17,964 nt of DNA from Volvariella volvacea V23 (GCA_000349905.1 KB722744.1:697619-715582), one strand, 5' to 3'; shown: positions 1 through 12,526, numbered from the stretch's first letter. Program-made: numbers and translations. The notes: generated from the sequence alone by a model not told the origin.

Positions 1-1376
1 GAAAAAGAAATAAATATTAAATAATCGGTGAATAAATAGGGAATAAGGATACGATTCCTGACACTAGAGGTTGCCAAAAACAAACATGGAAGGATAAGTC
101 CTTCACCATCCTGGCTGCATGCTGATTCAAGAATAAGGGTATATAGGCTGTCCAATGGAGAAAGAAGATCCAATGAGGGGGAAAAAGCTTGATAATTGCT
201 GTAGGTTTTCAGTATAGCCTGCAGTCTTTCAACAGGATTGCCATCATGGTCTAATAACCACCGGATAATGGTACAGACATATATGAATTGGCCTTGAGCG
301 CGATTGACTATAAGGTCAATAGCTCCTTCTGGTGGCCATTGGCGACCTCCCATGATAGGTGAACGACGTCGACGAATGCCGTTAAGACTTGTACTGAGTA
401 TAAGCCGCATATCTTCCCGCGATTCTTCTGTCTCACATATAACAACAGGTGGAAGCCGAAATAAACGGGGGTAAATACGAATGAGAGCATCGAGTTCGGA
501 CTGTATGTGTTCATCATGACGACCAGTCACGAGGAGGGCTACACGTTGATAAAGACTATACTCCCCAAATTTGGCGAGGAGGCGGAGGAGTCGGCTTTGC
601 TCAGAAGGTGATTCGCATTCGTCTAAACCATCGATCACGATTAGTGACCGATTGGAGGAACTGGTGTAGAGTAAGTTTTGGAGAGGCCTAATGATAAGGG
701 TATCCCATTGAGTTTCAATTGTTCGATCGAAGATGAAAGGGTCGCTGGCAAGCGCCTGGCGGATAAATTCACCGGCCTCAGCAACGGCCACTGCCAGACG
801 ATAAGCGAGGGTTGGCACGAGGGCCCTCAGGGAATTGCGATCGCCGCCTTCTTTTGAGAAGAAGAAACTACCGATGAGTGTGCGAGGGTCTAGTTTGTTC
901 AAATCTTCACAGATTTTGCGGGCGATGGCCGACTTACCCATTCCAGCAGGCCCTGTCATCCAAAGGATGCCACTGCCGGAATGTCTGTCAAGCGCCCATA
1001 GTTCAACATTGCCTATGATTGATTTCCTAGTGTCACGATGACACCGTGGTGCTTCGTCTCTGTCATCGCCATTAAACGTGGCCCGCGTACAGATGTAGGG
1101 GCGAAGCATGTCGACGACTAAATAAATTAGCTGATAGTTAGCCAAGAGACCAAAAGACAAACCTGCTATGCTAGCAAACGGTACACCAACGACGATGCTG
1201 TTAGGAAATGGATCATATAAATGGTGAGCTTTAGGGACAGGAATGTGGGAGACTTGTTGCTCTAGGCTAGTTTCATCGTTGACGAGTGACCCTAGAGCGG
1301 GTGAATTAAGCCGGCTTTTGGCCGTGGAAAGTGGGGATGGATGAGGGAGCCGTAGCTCGCATTTCAGAGTGCTCAT
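1..1376 (-). CDS. NACHT-domain STAND/NLR-like NTPase (copy 1), partial, runs off left edge
   Basis: Open minus-strand frame from ATG at 1376 to the window edge, about 443 aa after removing one 45-nt intron (1118-1162; GT donor, CTAAC branch site, TTTAG acceptor, phase 1). Walker A is GPAGMGKSA (spliced residues about 127-135). Walker B is LIVIDGLDECES (about 230-241), followed by a sensor-like TGRHDEHI. Such proteins are fungal NLR-type signalling ATPases used in self/non-self recognition or cell death; that role is known for the family and is not shown here. It is clearly paralogous to the plus-strand protein at the right edge: shared motifs include PYIC, FNGDDR, TRKSII, TLAYRLA and SLIVIDGLDECESPS. 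The first roughly 70 residues (Ser/Pro-rich, then AHHLYDPF) have no recognised domain. Similarity to the paralogue stops after PCLFLA (about position 75), and the last bases to the edge are AT-rich, so a break or an intron may start there. The start is the first ATG of the frame; upstream exons cannot be excluded. Confidence 0.85.
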   Translation of the reverse strand, partial: MSTLKCELRLPHPSPLSTAKSRLNSPALGSLVNDETSLEQQVSHIPVPKAHHLYDPFPNSIVVGVPFASIAGLSFGLLANYQLIYLVVDMLRPYICTRATFNGDDRDEAPRCHRDTRKSIIGNVELWALDRHSGSGILWMTGPAGMGKSAIARKICEDLNKLDPRTLIGSFFFSKEGGDRNSLRALVPTLAYRLAVAVAEAGEFIRQALASDPFIFDRTIETQWDTLIIRPLQNLLYTSSSNRSLIVIDGLDECESPSEQSRLLRLLAKFGEYSLYQRVALLVTGRHDEHIQSELDALIRIYPRLFRLPPVVICETEESREDMRLILSTSLNGIRRRRSPIMGGRQWPPEGAIDLIVNRAQGQFIYVCTIIRWLLDHDGNPVERLQAILKTYSNYQAFSPSLDLLSPLDSLYTLILESACSQDGEGLILPCLFLATSSVRNRILIPYLFTDYLIFISF

Positions 1377-2260
1377 CCTAAGGATGACTGGTGGGGGATC
1401 CTTGCAGAGAGGTCTTTATTTGTTTGGTGCCTTCACAGCCAGATCACCACAGCATGCGATCATTCAGCACAGACTAGCAGTACTTACTTCCCTAATTCTT
1501 TTTCCTACGCTGCCCGACTTTTTCTCAAACATATGATCTCTCCACGAAGAGTTCACAATGGGACCGTACATAGCTGCCATCCCAAATGGGTATGTAAACC
1601 CACGCATTTTATGGGCTATTCAGTGGTGGCCTTTCACTAAGCTCCGTAGATCGGTATTGCTGACCGATATTGACAGACCTCTCGGCTATGTTATGCATGG
1701 CGACAAAGGTTTCGAGGGCATTGCTTCACTGTCGAAGCCATAGCATCATCCATTGCAGTTTCTTGAGGGTTTGAAATTGGCCGTCGCAAGATAAGGGGTT
1801 GGAAAACTGCTGGCAGCATTGCTCAGAACGCGGCCGATGCGAAAGGGCTTAGTGGTGGCACTGGCATCTGGCTTTTTGTCCTGTATTTGCCTTTTCATTG
1901 CGCACGTCATCTAGGGAGCACGGTTCACAAATGTCAGAATGTTGGAACTGCAGCGCAAGTGGAAGATCGCTGAATGCCTCTCTGTCGCATTTTCTTCATC
2001 CGGGCCTTCATCCGCAGTTGGTTTAGGCGTTAGAATAGCGCAATCCGAGGGGCAACAGGATTTGACGAAATTTCAGGTTGCCCGCAATACAGACAGGCCT
2101 AAAGTGAGGCAATTTCTTGAGAGGCCAGAGAACACCTGCTGTTCATCAGGACAGTAACTTATAAAAGCAACCCCTTCTATAACAAAGTACAAAAACGTGA
2201 ACAGGATTATGCATAGCACAACATATCAACCCAATCTAATCCCACAAATCCGGTTCCAAT
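1377..2260. other. Intergenic region, nothing recognised
   Basis: About 880 bp lie between the start of the minus-strand NACHT gene and the stop of the SUZ-domain gene, so it should hold the promoter of the former and the terminator of the latter. The short open frames inside (for example 1558-1743 and 1939-2157) have no recognisable motifs, no good splice partners and no similarity to the neighbours. I see no tRNA, no transposon terminal repeats and no counterpart of the Pro-rich first exon of the right-hand NACHT gene. Confidence 0.5.
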
Positions 2261-3090
2261 CTACGAACCGGTCAGCGGTGGCTTCAAGCTCCTCTTTCGT
2301 TCACCAAAGCCTTTGGGAATCGAAGCACCATCATCGCCCTGGTTAGGTTCCCCAGTGCTGTGAGCGGTATTGTCGATCAACGACGATGGGCCCCTTGGTT
2401 GCCTTATGGCAACTGCTGATTTTGGCGACGGCGACGAAGGCTTCAAGTCATTCTTCACTTGTATTGAATCCGAAGCGCCGTCTACTTGCGTTGAAGTGGT
2501 GTTTTCCGCCGAGGTGGAGGGCGATGAAGTACCAAAGATACGATCTCTCGCGGCTTGATATCTTGCCTCTCGCTCCTTGATGCTTTCCGCATTAGGTGCA
2601 GGAGTTGGCGAAGGAGAGGGAGAGGCATTTGAAGTTGGACGTTTTAGAATACGCATAGTGGGTTGGAAGGCCGCCAGCGGTATTGGTGGTGACACGGTTG
2701 AGGATGAGACGATTAGAGAGGGCATTGGTGCTGGTGCTTTCGCGTTTCTGTATGTACCGAGCAGAGTTCAGTAATACGGTTTTGTTAAATGAACACAAGT
2801 GTACTGACGCGGCTTCCCAGATTCGGCGGTTATGTTCTGCTTGGGCAGCAGGTTCAACTTCCTCCTCCTCGTCATCGTCTTCCCAATCGTCCTTCACCTC
2901 CGCTTGGACCTTCGTGTGCGATTGACTAGGGCGTTGGATCACCGCTGTTCGAGGGACAGTAGAGTTCTATAAATTTTCAGAGCACGACTACCCCACAAGA
3001 CAGACAACTCACACGCTGATCACCCTCGAGGTCCAGATCCCAAGACGTGGATCCATCCTGTGATATTGTCGATGAGGCAATGGCAGGCAT
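2261..3090 (-). CDS. SUZ and SUZ-C domain protein (SZRD1-like RNA-binding protein)
   Basis: Proposed structure is complement(2261-2747, 2809-2944, 3015-3090), 232 aa. The SUZ domain spans about 103-143: it opens with RILKRP and closes with KEREARYQAARDRIFG, the conserved positively charged RNA-binding signature. A SUZ-C-type tail follows (RQPRGP near 186-191, then KGFGERKRS near 216-224). The N-terminal part has the acidic DDWEDDDEEEE run and NRRIWEAAN, also usual in fungal homologues. The 61-nt intron 2748-2808 is well supported: GTCAGT donor, TACTGAAC branch and TACAG acceptor restore WEAANAKAPAPMP. The first intron (2945-3014) is less certain, because a GTGAGT two bases downstream is an alternative donor and the start ATG at 3090 has a weak context. 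SUZ proteins bind RNA and associate with mRNPs; the exact role is unknown. Divergent from DUG1 with 220 bp between the start codons. Confidence 0.8.
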
Positions 3091-3310
3091 ATGCTTTGAA
3101 CGGACCTAGAGCGCGGGCTTGTTGAGGGGACAGCGTCGAGACTGAGCCAAAGTCAAGTTTAGGCTCGGCCGCTCTGCTGGCCAAGATCCGCGTGACCGTT
3201 CGGCTAAGGTTATCTTATCTGCCGTGATTGATTGTGGGGAACCTCTTTTATACTCCTGCGATCCCCAGACCCACAGGACGCTCACTCCTTGAACTCGACT
3301 GCGAACCGAC
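3091..3310. promoter_or_regulatory. Divergent promoter between the SUZ gene and DUG1
   Basis: A 220-bp segment must serve both genes. It holds TTATCTTATCT at 3210-3220, which on the minus strand reads as two adjacent GATAA sites, and a TATA-like CTTTTATACT at about 3243-3252, roughly 60 bp upstream of the DUG1 ATG. GATA motifs are bound by nitrogen-regulating factors in fungi; applying that here is inference. Confidence 0.4.
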
Positions 3311-5464
3311 ATGTCTGTTCTCGAGGATTTCACGAAATACGTCGACGCCAACGCAGATGCCTTCATTCAGCGTCTGGCCGATGCTGTCGCCATACCAAGG
3401 TATCCTCCTCCACTTCCCGTGTCCTCTTCTCGGATCTCAACTGACATTCCCTTGGTTCATGTCGACAGTATAAGCGGTGACGCCAGCCATCGCGGGGACG
3501 TCGTCAAGATGGCCAACTGGCTGAACGACCAACTCAAGTCCCTCGGCGTCGAAACCAAACTCGTCGACCTCGGCAAGCACATCATGGACTACCAAGAGCT
3601 CCCTCTCCCTCCTGCGATCCTGGGACGCATCGGTTCTGATCCTGCCAAGAAGACTATCCTCATTTACGGGCATTTTGATGTTCAACCGGTATGTGCCCCT
3701 GTTCGCTGAAGAGTTGTATTGATCCTAAAGAATGGATGGATTTAGGCGAACAAGTCGGACGGATGGGATACGGATCCGTTTGTGCTCACGAAGAGCCCAG
3801 ATGGGAGACTTATTGGTCGTGGATCAACCGATGACAAGGGCCCCATCCTTGGGTGGCTCAATGTCCTTCAATACCACGCAGACAACAAAAAGGAGCTCCC
3901 TGTGAACCTCAAGTTCTGCTTTGAGGGCATGGAGGAGAGCGGTAGCGAGGGGTTGGATGACCTAGTTCAGAAGGAGTCCTTGGCTGGTGGCTGGTTTGAC
4001 GGCACAGACGCCGTTTGCATCGTAAGTTGTGATCTCCTTCGTAGAATTTACTATGAGGAACGTGGGCGCTGATGCTGGTGTTGTGTAGTCCGACAATTAT
4101 TGGTTGAACAACCGCACTCCTGCTCTGACCTACGGCCTGCGAGGTCTATCGTACTTCAAGGTCACTGTATCAGGTCCCGCACGAGACCTTCACTCTGGTG
4201 TCTTTGGTCGAACCGTGTATGAGCCCATGACGGATCTGATCACACTCTTGGGCAAGCTCGTCGACAACAAAGGAAACATTTTAATTCCAGGTGTGGAAGA
4301 TATGGTTGCAGCTGCTACAGAAGAAGAAAAGTAAGCACCATCCCCTACCCTCCACACCATTCCCTTCCTCATATCTATTTATTTATTACGAGCTCACGCT
4401 GATGGTTATCGTAACAGACAGATCTACGAACGCCTAGACTACTCTGTCGCAGACGTCGAAGAGTCCGTTGGTGCACCAATTGCGCTTTCTGACGACAAAG
4501 TAGAAGTCCTCATGGGCCGCATGCGCAACCCAAGTTTATCCATCCACGGCATCGAGGGCGCATTCAGCGGTGCTGGTGCAAAAACCGTCATCCCTGCCAA
4601 AGTCTCCGGCAAATTCAGCATTCGGTGCGTCTCCCCCCCCTGCCCCTTTGCATATTATCACATGATATGCCTTCTGGGTCTGGATCTGATCTCCAACAGT
4701 CTCGTACCACCACAGACACCTGAAAAAGTCGATCCGCTTGTGATTGCGTACTTGGAATCCGAGTTTGCAAAGCTGAACAGCAAGAGCAAGTTGCAGGTCG
4801 AGAGCTTGCATGGTGGGAAGCCGTGGATCGCGGATTATAAGCATTGGAATTACGAGGCTGCGAAGGTTGCCACTAGGGTACGCTCACCTTTCTTTCCTTC
4901 CTTTTACTGCGTTTTCGGGATCATTGCGTGCTTGCCTATTTGCCCATCTGCCGGCCGACGTGTGCACACATGCCAAGGCAGATCTTCACATTCACCTTCA
5001 TTCCCGCCTTCATCCTTGCCTTAGTCCACTTCTAGCCTCACCTTGTCCGATTCATCGTGATCGTTCACTAATCGCCGATTACTGATGCTTGATTATTTGC
5101 GTGCAGGCGATTTACGGGAAAGAACCCGACCTTACTCGCGAAGGTGGTTCGATCCCTGTTACGCTGACGTTTGCAGAGTCCCTTGGCGTCAACGTGTTGT
5201 TGTTGCCTATGGGAAGGGGCGACGATGGTGCTCAGTAAGTCTGGTTGCTAAATTTCGGTTCTATTCCTTGTGTCGGTATTGGTGTTGTGGGCTGACGAAT
5301 GGTGTCTTCTCTAGCTCGACAAATGAGAAGCTTGATCGTTCAAATTTCCTCGAAGGCGTGAGTGTCCTTTCGTCGCTATTCGTTGTTAGAATGTTTACTA
5401 ATGGGTACTTGGATGATAGACCAAGCTTTTGGGATTGTACTTGTACGAAGTTGCGAGCTACTAA
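3311..5464 (+). CDS. DUG1: Cys-Gly metallodipeptidase (M20 family, Dug1/CNDP2-like)
   Basis: Nine exons: 3311-3399, 3469-3688, 3746-4021, 4089-4330, 4418-4624, 4700-4877, 5107-5234, 5315-5357 and 5420-5464. They give 475 aa, close to yeast Dug1 and human CNDP2. All introns are GT-AG and phases match at every join. Di-zinc/manganese ligands of the M20A family are in place: H98 and D100 in YGHFDVQP, D132 in GSTDDKGP, E166-E167 in EGMEESGS, D197 in SDNYW, and H447 in GDDGAHSTNE. The [10 protein letters not shown] motif of the dimerisation lid is also present. Dug1 hydrolyses Cys-Gly in the cytosol after the gamma-glutamyl bond of glutathione is cut by the Dug2-Dug3 complex; neither partner is in this window. 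The sixth intron (4878-5106, 229 nt) is long for this locus. The first intron (69 nt) is in frame and stop-free. Protein ends LYEVASY. Confidence 0.96.
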
Positions 5465-5759
5465 ACAGTCAATGTATAAAGTAGCGAAACCATGTATCTC
5501 TCGGAAGTGTATCCAATGCAGTATCTATTCCTGGCCTTGTGTGATGCCCACTGCCCGATGTACGTCAAGCCCGGTGCCCATCTTCCGCTCTCTAAGAGCG
5601 TCCATCCGAGATGTCAGCTACCATAAAAGGCAACACGGCATGAACATGGCCAAGCTAATTAATCCTCCGCCTTACATATAATAGCCTATCTCTTTTTTGC
5701 GTTCTCCTCCCCCCCCTTCCCTTAGACTTTCATCTCTCTTGAACACTATAGATCGCAGA
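5465..5759 (+). promoter_or_regulatory. DUG1 3' end and UGDH promoter
   Basis: This 295-bp gap separates the DUG1 stop from the dehydrogenase ATG. It contains a TATA-like TATAATA at 5677-5683, about 77 bp upstream of the ATG, followed by a long pyrimidine tract (about 5688-5735). Such CT-rich tracts commonly lie near transcription starts of highly expressed fungal genes. No other gene is seen. Confidence 0.45.
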
Positions 5760-7892
5760 ATGTCTGCACCAAGAGTCACAAAGATCTGCTGCAGTGAGTC
5801 GCTGGCTTTGCGTTCAACCCTGAGGGATAGCCATCTGATCCTTGATATCCAGTTGGTGCTGGTTACGTCGGTATGCACCTCTCCTCTCACCACCTCATCC
5901 ACCTCCCACTAACACCATCGCGTCCTACCCCACGCAGGTGGCCCAACCTGCGCCGTGATCGCGCTCAAATGCCCGCACATCACCGTTACCATCGTGGACG
6001 TCAACCAGTCCCGGGTCGACGCCTGGAACAGCGCTGACTACAAGCTGCCCATCTACGAGCCCGGGCTCGAGGACGTCGTCCGCAAGACGAGGGACCGGAA
6101 TCTGTTCTTCACGACGGACGTGGATAGAGGGATTCGCGAGGCGGATTTGATATTTGTGAGCGTGAACACGCCGACGAAGAAGTCGGGTGTTGGGGCGGGT
6201 GCCGCTGCGGACTTGAAGTGAGTATGGATGTAGTTTTTTTTGCGCGTGTTTTTTCTTTGGGATTGTGGCGTGTTTTTTTGGGACCTGCCTATCTGCGCTG
6301 GTGGACGCGTTCATCTGTTCGTCATCCGTTGCTTTGCAACACGTTTCCCCAAATACTCTTTCACCCTTCTTGTCTCTTCTCCATCATCACCACCATCATA
6401 CTGACATGATCCCTCTCCCGACAGCTACGTCGAGCTCGCAACCCGCCGCATCGCAAGCGTCGCCACCTCGTCCAAAATCGTCGTCGAAAAGTCGACCGTC
6501 CCATGCCGCACCGCAGACGCCATGCGCACCATCCTCGACGCAAACTCGAAACCCAACTGCCGGTTCGACATCCTCTCCAATCCCGAGTTTTTGGCAGAGG
6601 GAACGGCGATCAACGATCTGCTCCACCCCGATCGCGTGTTGATTGGGTCGTTGCAGACAAAGGAAGGGATCGAGGCTTGCGAGGCCTTGTCCGAGGTTTA
6701 TGCTAATTGGGTGTCGTATGTATCCGTCTCGTTTCTTTGATTTGGATGATTGGATGATGCTGATACGCGTTGGTAATCTAGCCGCGACCGCATTCTGACC
6801 GTTGGCCTCTGGTCCTCGGAGCTCTCCAAACTCGCCGCAAACGCGATGCTTGCCCAACGCATCTCTTCCGTCAACGCTCTCTCCGCCATTTGTGAAGCCA
6901 CAGGCGCCAACATTGACGAAGTCGCCCACGCCGTTGGGTTTGATTCCCGTCTGGGCCCCAAGTTCCTCAAAGCCAGCGTGGGCTTTGGCGGGTCGTGTTT
7001 CCAGAAGGATATTTTGAACCTGGTGTATTTGAGCGAGAGTCTGCATCTGCCAGAGGTAGCGGCGTATTGGAAGCAGGTGGTAGAGATGAATGAGTATCAG
7101 AAGAGGAGATTTTCAAAGAGGGTTGTTGATACGCTGTTCCAGACGATTACGGGCAAGGTTGGTCGATGTTCGCTTTGCATTCATTGTTTTTCTCGCTTTT
7201 GTGTCACTCGTGGCTGATATATGCGCGTCCTTTTCTTTTGTAGCGCATCGCCGTTCTAGGGTTCGCATTCAAAGCAGATACGGGAGATACACGTGAATCT
7301 GCAGCTATCACGCTCATCAGGGACTTCCAGTCCGAGAGGGCCCTCATCAACATATATGATCCTCAAGTACCTCATGAACAAATCTGGTACGATCTTGCCG
7401 AAGCTAGTCCTCACATCCCTATCGAACAAAGTAAGCATCCATCTTTACTTTCCCTCCCCGCATCATCACCTTCCCAGCATGTTTACATCTCTTCATCGTC
7501 ATCGCGGCCTGACTCTATACTCCCCCCTTCCAATAGCCAAAAAGCAAGTGACAATCTGCTCCTCGGCGCTCGAAGCGTGCCGCAACGCGGAAGCGGTCGT
7601 GATCGCGACGGAGTGGAAGGAATTCAAGGAGATTGACTGGGAGACGGTCTATGCGAATATGTCCAAGCCCGCGTTTGTGTTTGATGGGAGGTTGATTGTG
7701 GATGCGGAGAGGTTGAGGAAGATTGGGTTCAAGGTCGGTTTGTGTTCCTTTCCCCCTCCCCTTTTGTCATGTCGTGCTCGCTCGTTTTGTGCATGGTTGC
7801 TGATTGCCTTGTCCTTTCTTTGCTCATCCCCGCGCTTTGCATGAACTGCTTGGCGGTTGTTATAGGTCACCGTCATCGGACGCGGAGAGTGA
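5760..7892 (+). CDS. UGD1: UDP-glucose 6-dehydrogenase
   Basis: Eight exons: 5760-5793, 5853-5870, 5938-6217, 6425-6715, 6782-7157, 7244-7430, 7537-7733 and 7866-7892, giving 469 aa. It oxidises UDP-glucose twice with NAD+ to UDP-glucuronate, the precursor of UDP-xylose and of glucuronic acid in fungal walls and capsules. The N-terminal Rossmann loop GAGYVGGPT (residues 13-21) appears only when exon 2, just 18 nt, is spliced in. Other family signatures: [20 protein letters not shown], the catalytic lysine K224 in [12 protein letters not shown], the nucleophile C280 and D284 in [10 protein letters not shown], and the C-terminal [16 protein letters not shown] and VFDGR. These match the human positions K220 and C276. 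The length is normal, and all junctions are GT-AG with matching phase. Intron 3 (6218-6424, 207 nt) is T-rich and unusually long for this locus. Confidence 0.96.
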
Positions 7893-9087
7893 TTCTCCCT
7901 ACTCAAGTACCAACTATAGACAACCGAGGACAATTTCACATTACTCTTTAATTCTCTTTCTGCCCAAGGCCTTTTGCTCCTCCCCTCCACCTTCACCATC
8001 CGCTCCCTTCGTTGTTTGTGTCTTTGAAACCCAAAGTAATGCTTGATACACGGACGCTTTCTATACCTCGGAAATATCAACTTTGAAGTTTTTGTATCCT
8101 ACCTACTTAATGTCCTTCGTTCCCTTCTGTTTTTCTCTCGGCCATGTTTACTTGGCTCTACCATGGCTGATGCAAGGCCAAATGGCAGACCCTGTTACAG
8201 TTAATGTTGCGGGACCCAGTAGCAGGTTGAATGATAGGTTTTAATGCATATATGGCATTCTTATGCGAATGAGTAAAGTATGGTGTCTGAACAGTCTTAC
8301 CCTTGGGAGGGCATGCCCTCACACATCGCTTTGCAAGGTCAAAAAGATTTGTCGTTCAAGAGCGTCATTCACGCTTCCGAGTCTCGTCATTTACTATTCG
8401 CCAGATTGCATCCTTTCATTACTTGTACTTACACCTCTTTTGAACAACTCCAATTGAGCTCGTCGAACCATCGTGTTGCATATACCGTGACAGCAAACGC
8501 AACGCACACGACCTTAACGCAAACTCAGAACTGGATTGTCACTCCAATGGGCTGCTACTTCAGCTACTGCAAACAAAGGAGTGAAGCGCTTCGGTTTCGT
8601 TTGTAGTCCAGAATCTCAGACAGCTTGTCGGTGCGCTGACACTATGCTATACGTGATACTTAAGCAGTGTCATCAGATGTTATTTGCAAATGAGCAGATT
8701 CACGAGCAACAAAAACCACAGGTGAATGCATACATGCGCGATAGATAGGTAGCTAAAAGCATTCACGACAGCCAAAGGTAGTGCACAACATAAAAACACG
8801 ACGACACGAACGGCCCTTTCTCCTTTCCACTTGGCTGCCGTGCTGATAGTCCAAATGATGATTCTAGAAACTCCATCTTTATCCTGGCCAGACGCGGTCG
8901 AGACCGGTGCTTGAGAATGTTGAAACTTGGATATCTATCGGACCAGCTGCACCACCACCACCTTTGATCCTCTCCCCACCCCCATTCCCATCCTCACCCA
9001 CTCTTTTCTGGTTGTCACGAACGTGGGGCGCCAGCCCGCTGCTATCGCATCGCACGGGTCTCCCCCTGACAACAATAAACGACCGAA
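7893..9087. other. Convergent intergenic region, no gene recognised
   Basis: About 1.2 kb lie between the stop codons of the plus-strand UGDH gene and the minus-strand FAD1 gene, so it must hold both 3' UTRs. The largest open frame (8280-8606, 108 codons) has no motif, no good splice partners and mixed low-complexity composition, and I do not call it. A C-rich, pyrimidine-rich stretch occurs at about 8960-9005. There are no tRNA boxes, terminal inverted repeats or similarity to other parts of the window that I could see. Confidence 0.5.
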
Positions 9088-10694
9088 CTATGAGGACACG
9101 AGACTCCTGATACCGCCCCTTGTCGTAAGATCGATCGGAAGCGAGACGGGCTTGCTCGTCCCCCGTCCTAATCTCTCCAAGCTACCATCGACGTCGACCA
9201 GCTCATACGCAGGTCTATATCTTGGCTCCCAAGATAACATCAATGTGGATGGTGGTACTGAAGATATAGGCGTACACAGCGAGGTAGATGTAGCAGATGT
9301 CGACGATGAGGTAGATCTCTGTCTAGATAGAGGACCGTCCGCCTTGACGTCGGAATATTGGAAATAAGGCGAGGCAGATAGGAGAGACGATGTCGGCGTG
9401 GTGGAGTCTGTTTCTGTAGAAGAGAGAGTGGAAGATGACGTTGTCGAGACTGATGAGGCAATGTCGGGGGATGAGAGCAACGAGGAGACAAGTGATTCCG
9501 AGGATAATGCAACCAATGGAATGTTGGGGGATCCGTATTCCGATTTGGTCAAAGCAGGTGAATTTGAGCCGTCAAGATTGGGTGGGGTGGGCGATGGGGA
9601 GGGCGAGTACTCAGAAGGTTCTTGAATCAATAGAGCAGGGTTGGGGAAGGTATTGTAGGTTGATCCCAAGGAGGTATATCTACGATGCCAAGGTTGTCAG
9701 CTAGCGCGAAGATCTATGAAATAAGGTGCGTACCCTAAGTCATATAGATGGCAATATGGTACCTTCAACTGTCGCAGGAATGTCCAGACATCCGCGTACG
9801 ACCAATTGATGATTGGGTTTATTCGCTCAAACTGCGGCCAATCTGGATCTGTCATATTTCGATAGGACAGTTTGGCTAATTGAGCAACCCAAGGATAAAA
9901 ATCAGCATTCCCCAGATACGTAAAAGGCAAGTGTACCATACCTCCGTGGGGATCCGACCGTCTTGTACCAATCAGAATGGCGGTAATATGTGGGAACTTG
10001 GATTGGTAAACCTCCAGCGCCTGCTTCATACTCCCACCGCTGTTCTTCGGTTTCGCTTCAACCGGGTCTGACGTTGATGATGCCAAATTTGTTGCTTGTG
10101 GGATTGTTGACAGCGTTCCGGGGCGTGCCACCTCCTGTGTGCTGTCAAGACTGGGAGGCTGACTCGTCTTTCCAACTGCGGTAGGAATTTCTGGAGCGCA
10201 TGCCGATACGGCGGCAGTATAGGGCGGCCGGCAAGTATACAGATCGAGGTTATAAGCATGGGCTGTTTCGTCGATGAAGTCTTCGAGGGTAGGGAAGGGT
10301 GAGGGGACGGAGATGTAGATTGCCGGTATTGGTTTAAGGGGTTCTGATGGACTTTGTCGTCGTGCCAAAGCCCCTGCGAAGAGATGTAGCAGCACGGTAC
10401 CTAAGTAGATGGATGTCAGTTGTACGAGTGCCCACGTAAAGGACAAGTGACACATACAGTCCTTTCCGCCGTTGAAGCTGATGGACACATGCTCTGGCCT
10501 GCACGAAACAATGGGTCAGTCCTTGATCATCGTCCCAACTAAGCTGCAGCCTGAAGCGCCACCTACCCATGAGAGTCGAGACCCTCGTCGATCACGTCCA
10601 GCGCTTCCTTTACCACCTGTCCCAATGGTGTATCCGATGCAGCTAATTCATAGACCTCGTCTGCAATTCTTCTGGCGTCGAAGATGGAGGCCAT
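9088..10694 (-). CDS. FAD1: FAD synthetase (FMN adenylyltransferase, PAPS-reductase-like fold)
   Basis: Exons on the minus strand are 10694-10567, 10498-10458, 10400-9734 and 9679-9088, giving 475 aa. It adenylates FMN to FAD, probably in the cytosol. Exon 1 begins MASIFDARRIADEVYEL in a good context. Splicing of exons 1-3 restores SHGPEHVSISFNGGKDCTVLLHLF (residues 41-64), the nucleotide-binding loop. Further signatures are ILIGTRRSDPHGG (198-210), RINPIINWSYADVWTFLR (249-266) and [27 protein letters not shown], which is rebuilt across the 54-nt intron 9680-9733. The conserved tail is YRPAYEL and DGSLERLGRG (433-452). The protein is far longer than yeast Fad1 (about 306 aa) because of two inserts: a polar stretch around 124-176, and a Ser/Thr/Pro-rich block of about 130 residues (297-428) inside the conserved C-terminal part. 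Divergent from the GDP-fucose synthase gene. Confidence 0.95.

Positions 10695-12526
<1,832 letters not shown>

Noticed and set aside
1558..1743. 61-codon open frame upstream of the left NACHT gene
   Set aside because: Short, no motif, and no similarity to the Pro-rich first exon of the paralogue.
5085..5681. 198-codon plus-strand open frame over the 3' end of DUG1
   Set aside because: It reads the DUG1 exons in the wrong frame and through three introns; the spliced DUG1 frame carries the catalytic His region and ends with a normal tail.
6396..7046. 216-codon minus-strand open frame opposite the UGDH exons
   Set aside because: It runs across an exon-intron boundary of the well-supported dehydrogenase and has no family motif; it is a mirror of codon bias in the sense gene.
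8280..8606. 108-codon open frame in the UGDH-FAD1 gap
   Set aside because: No recognisable motif, no partner exons and overlap with another open frame of similar size; likely 3' UTR or spacer.
8927..9367. 146-codon plus-strand open frame opposite FAD1 exon 4
   Set aside because: Antisense to the Ser-rich insert and conserved tail of FAD1; its composition is the complement of that low-complexity sequence.
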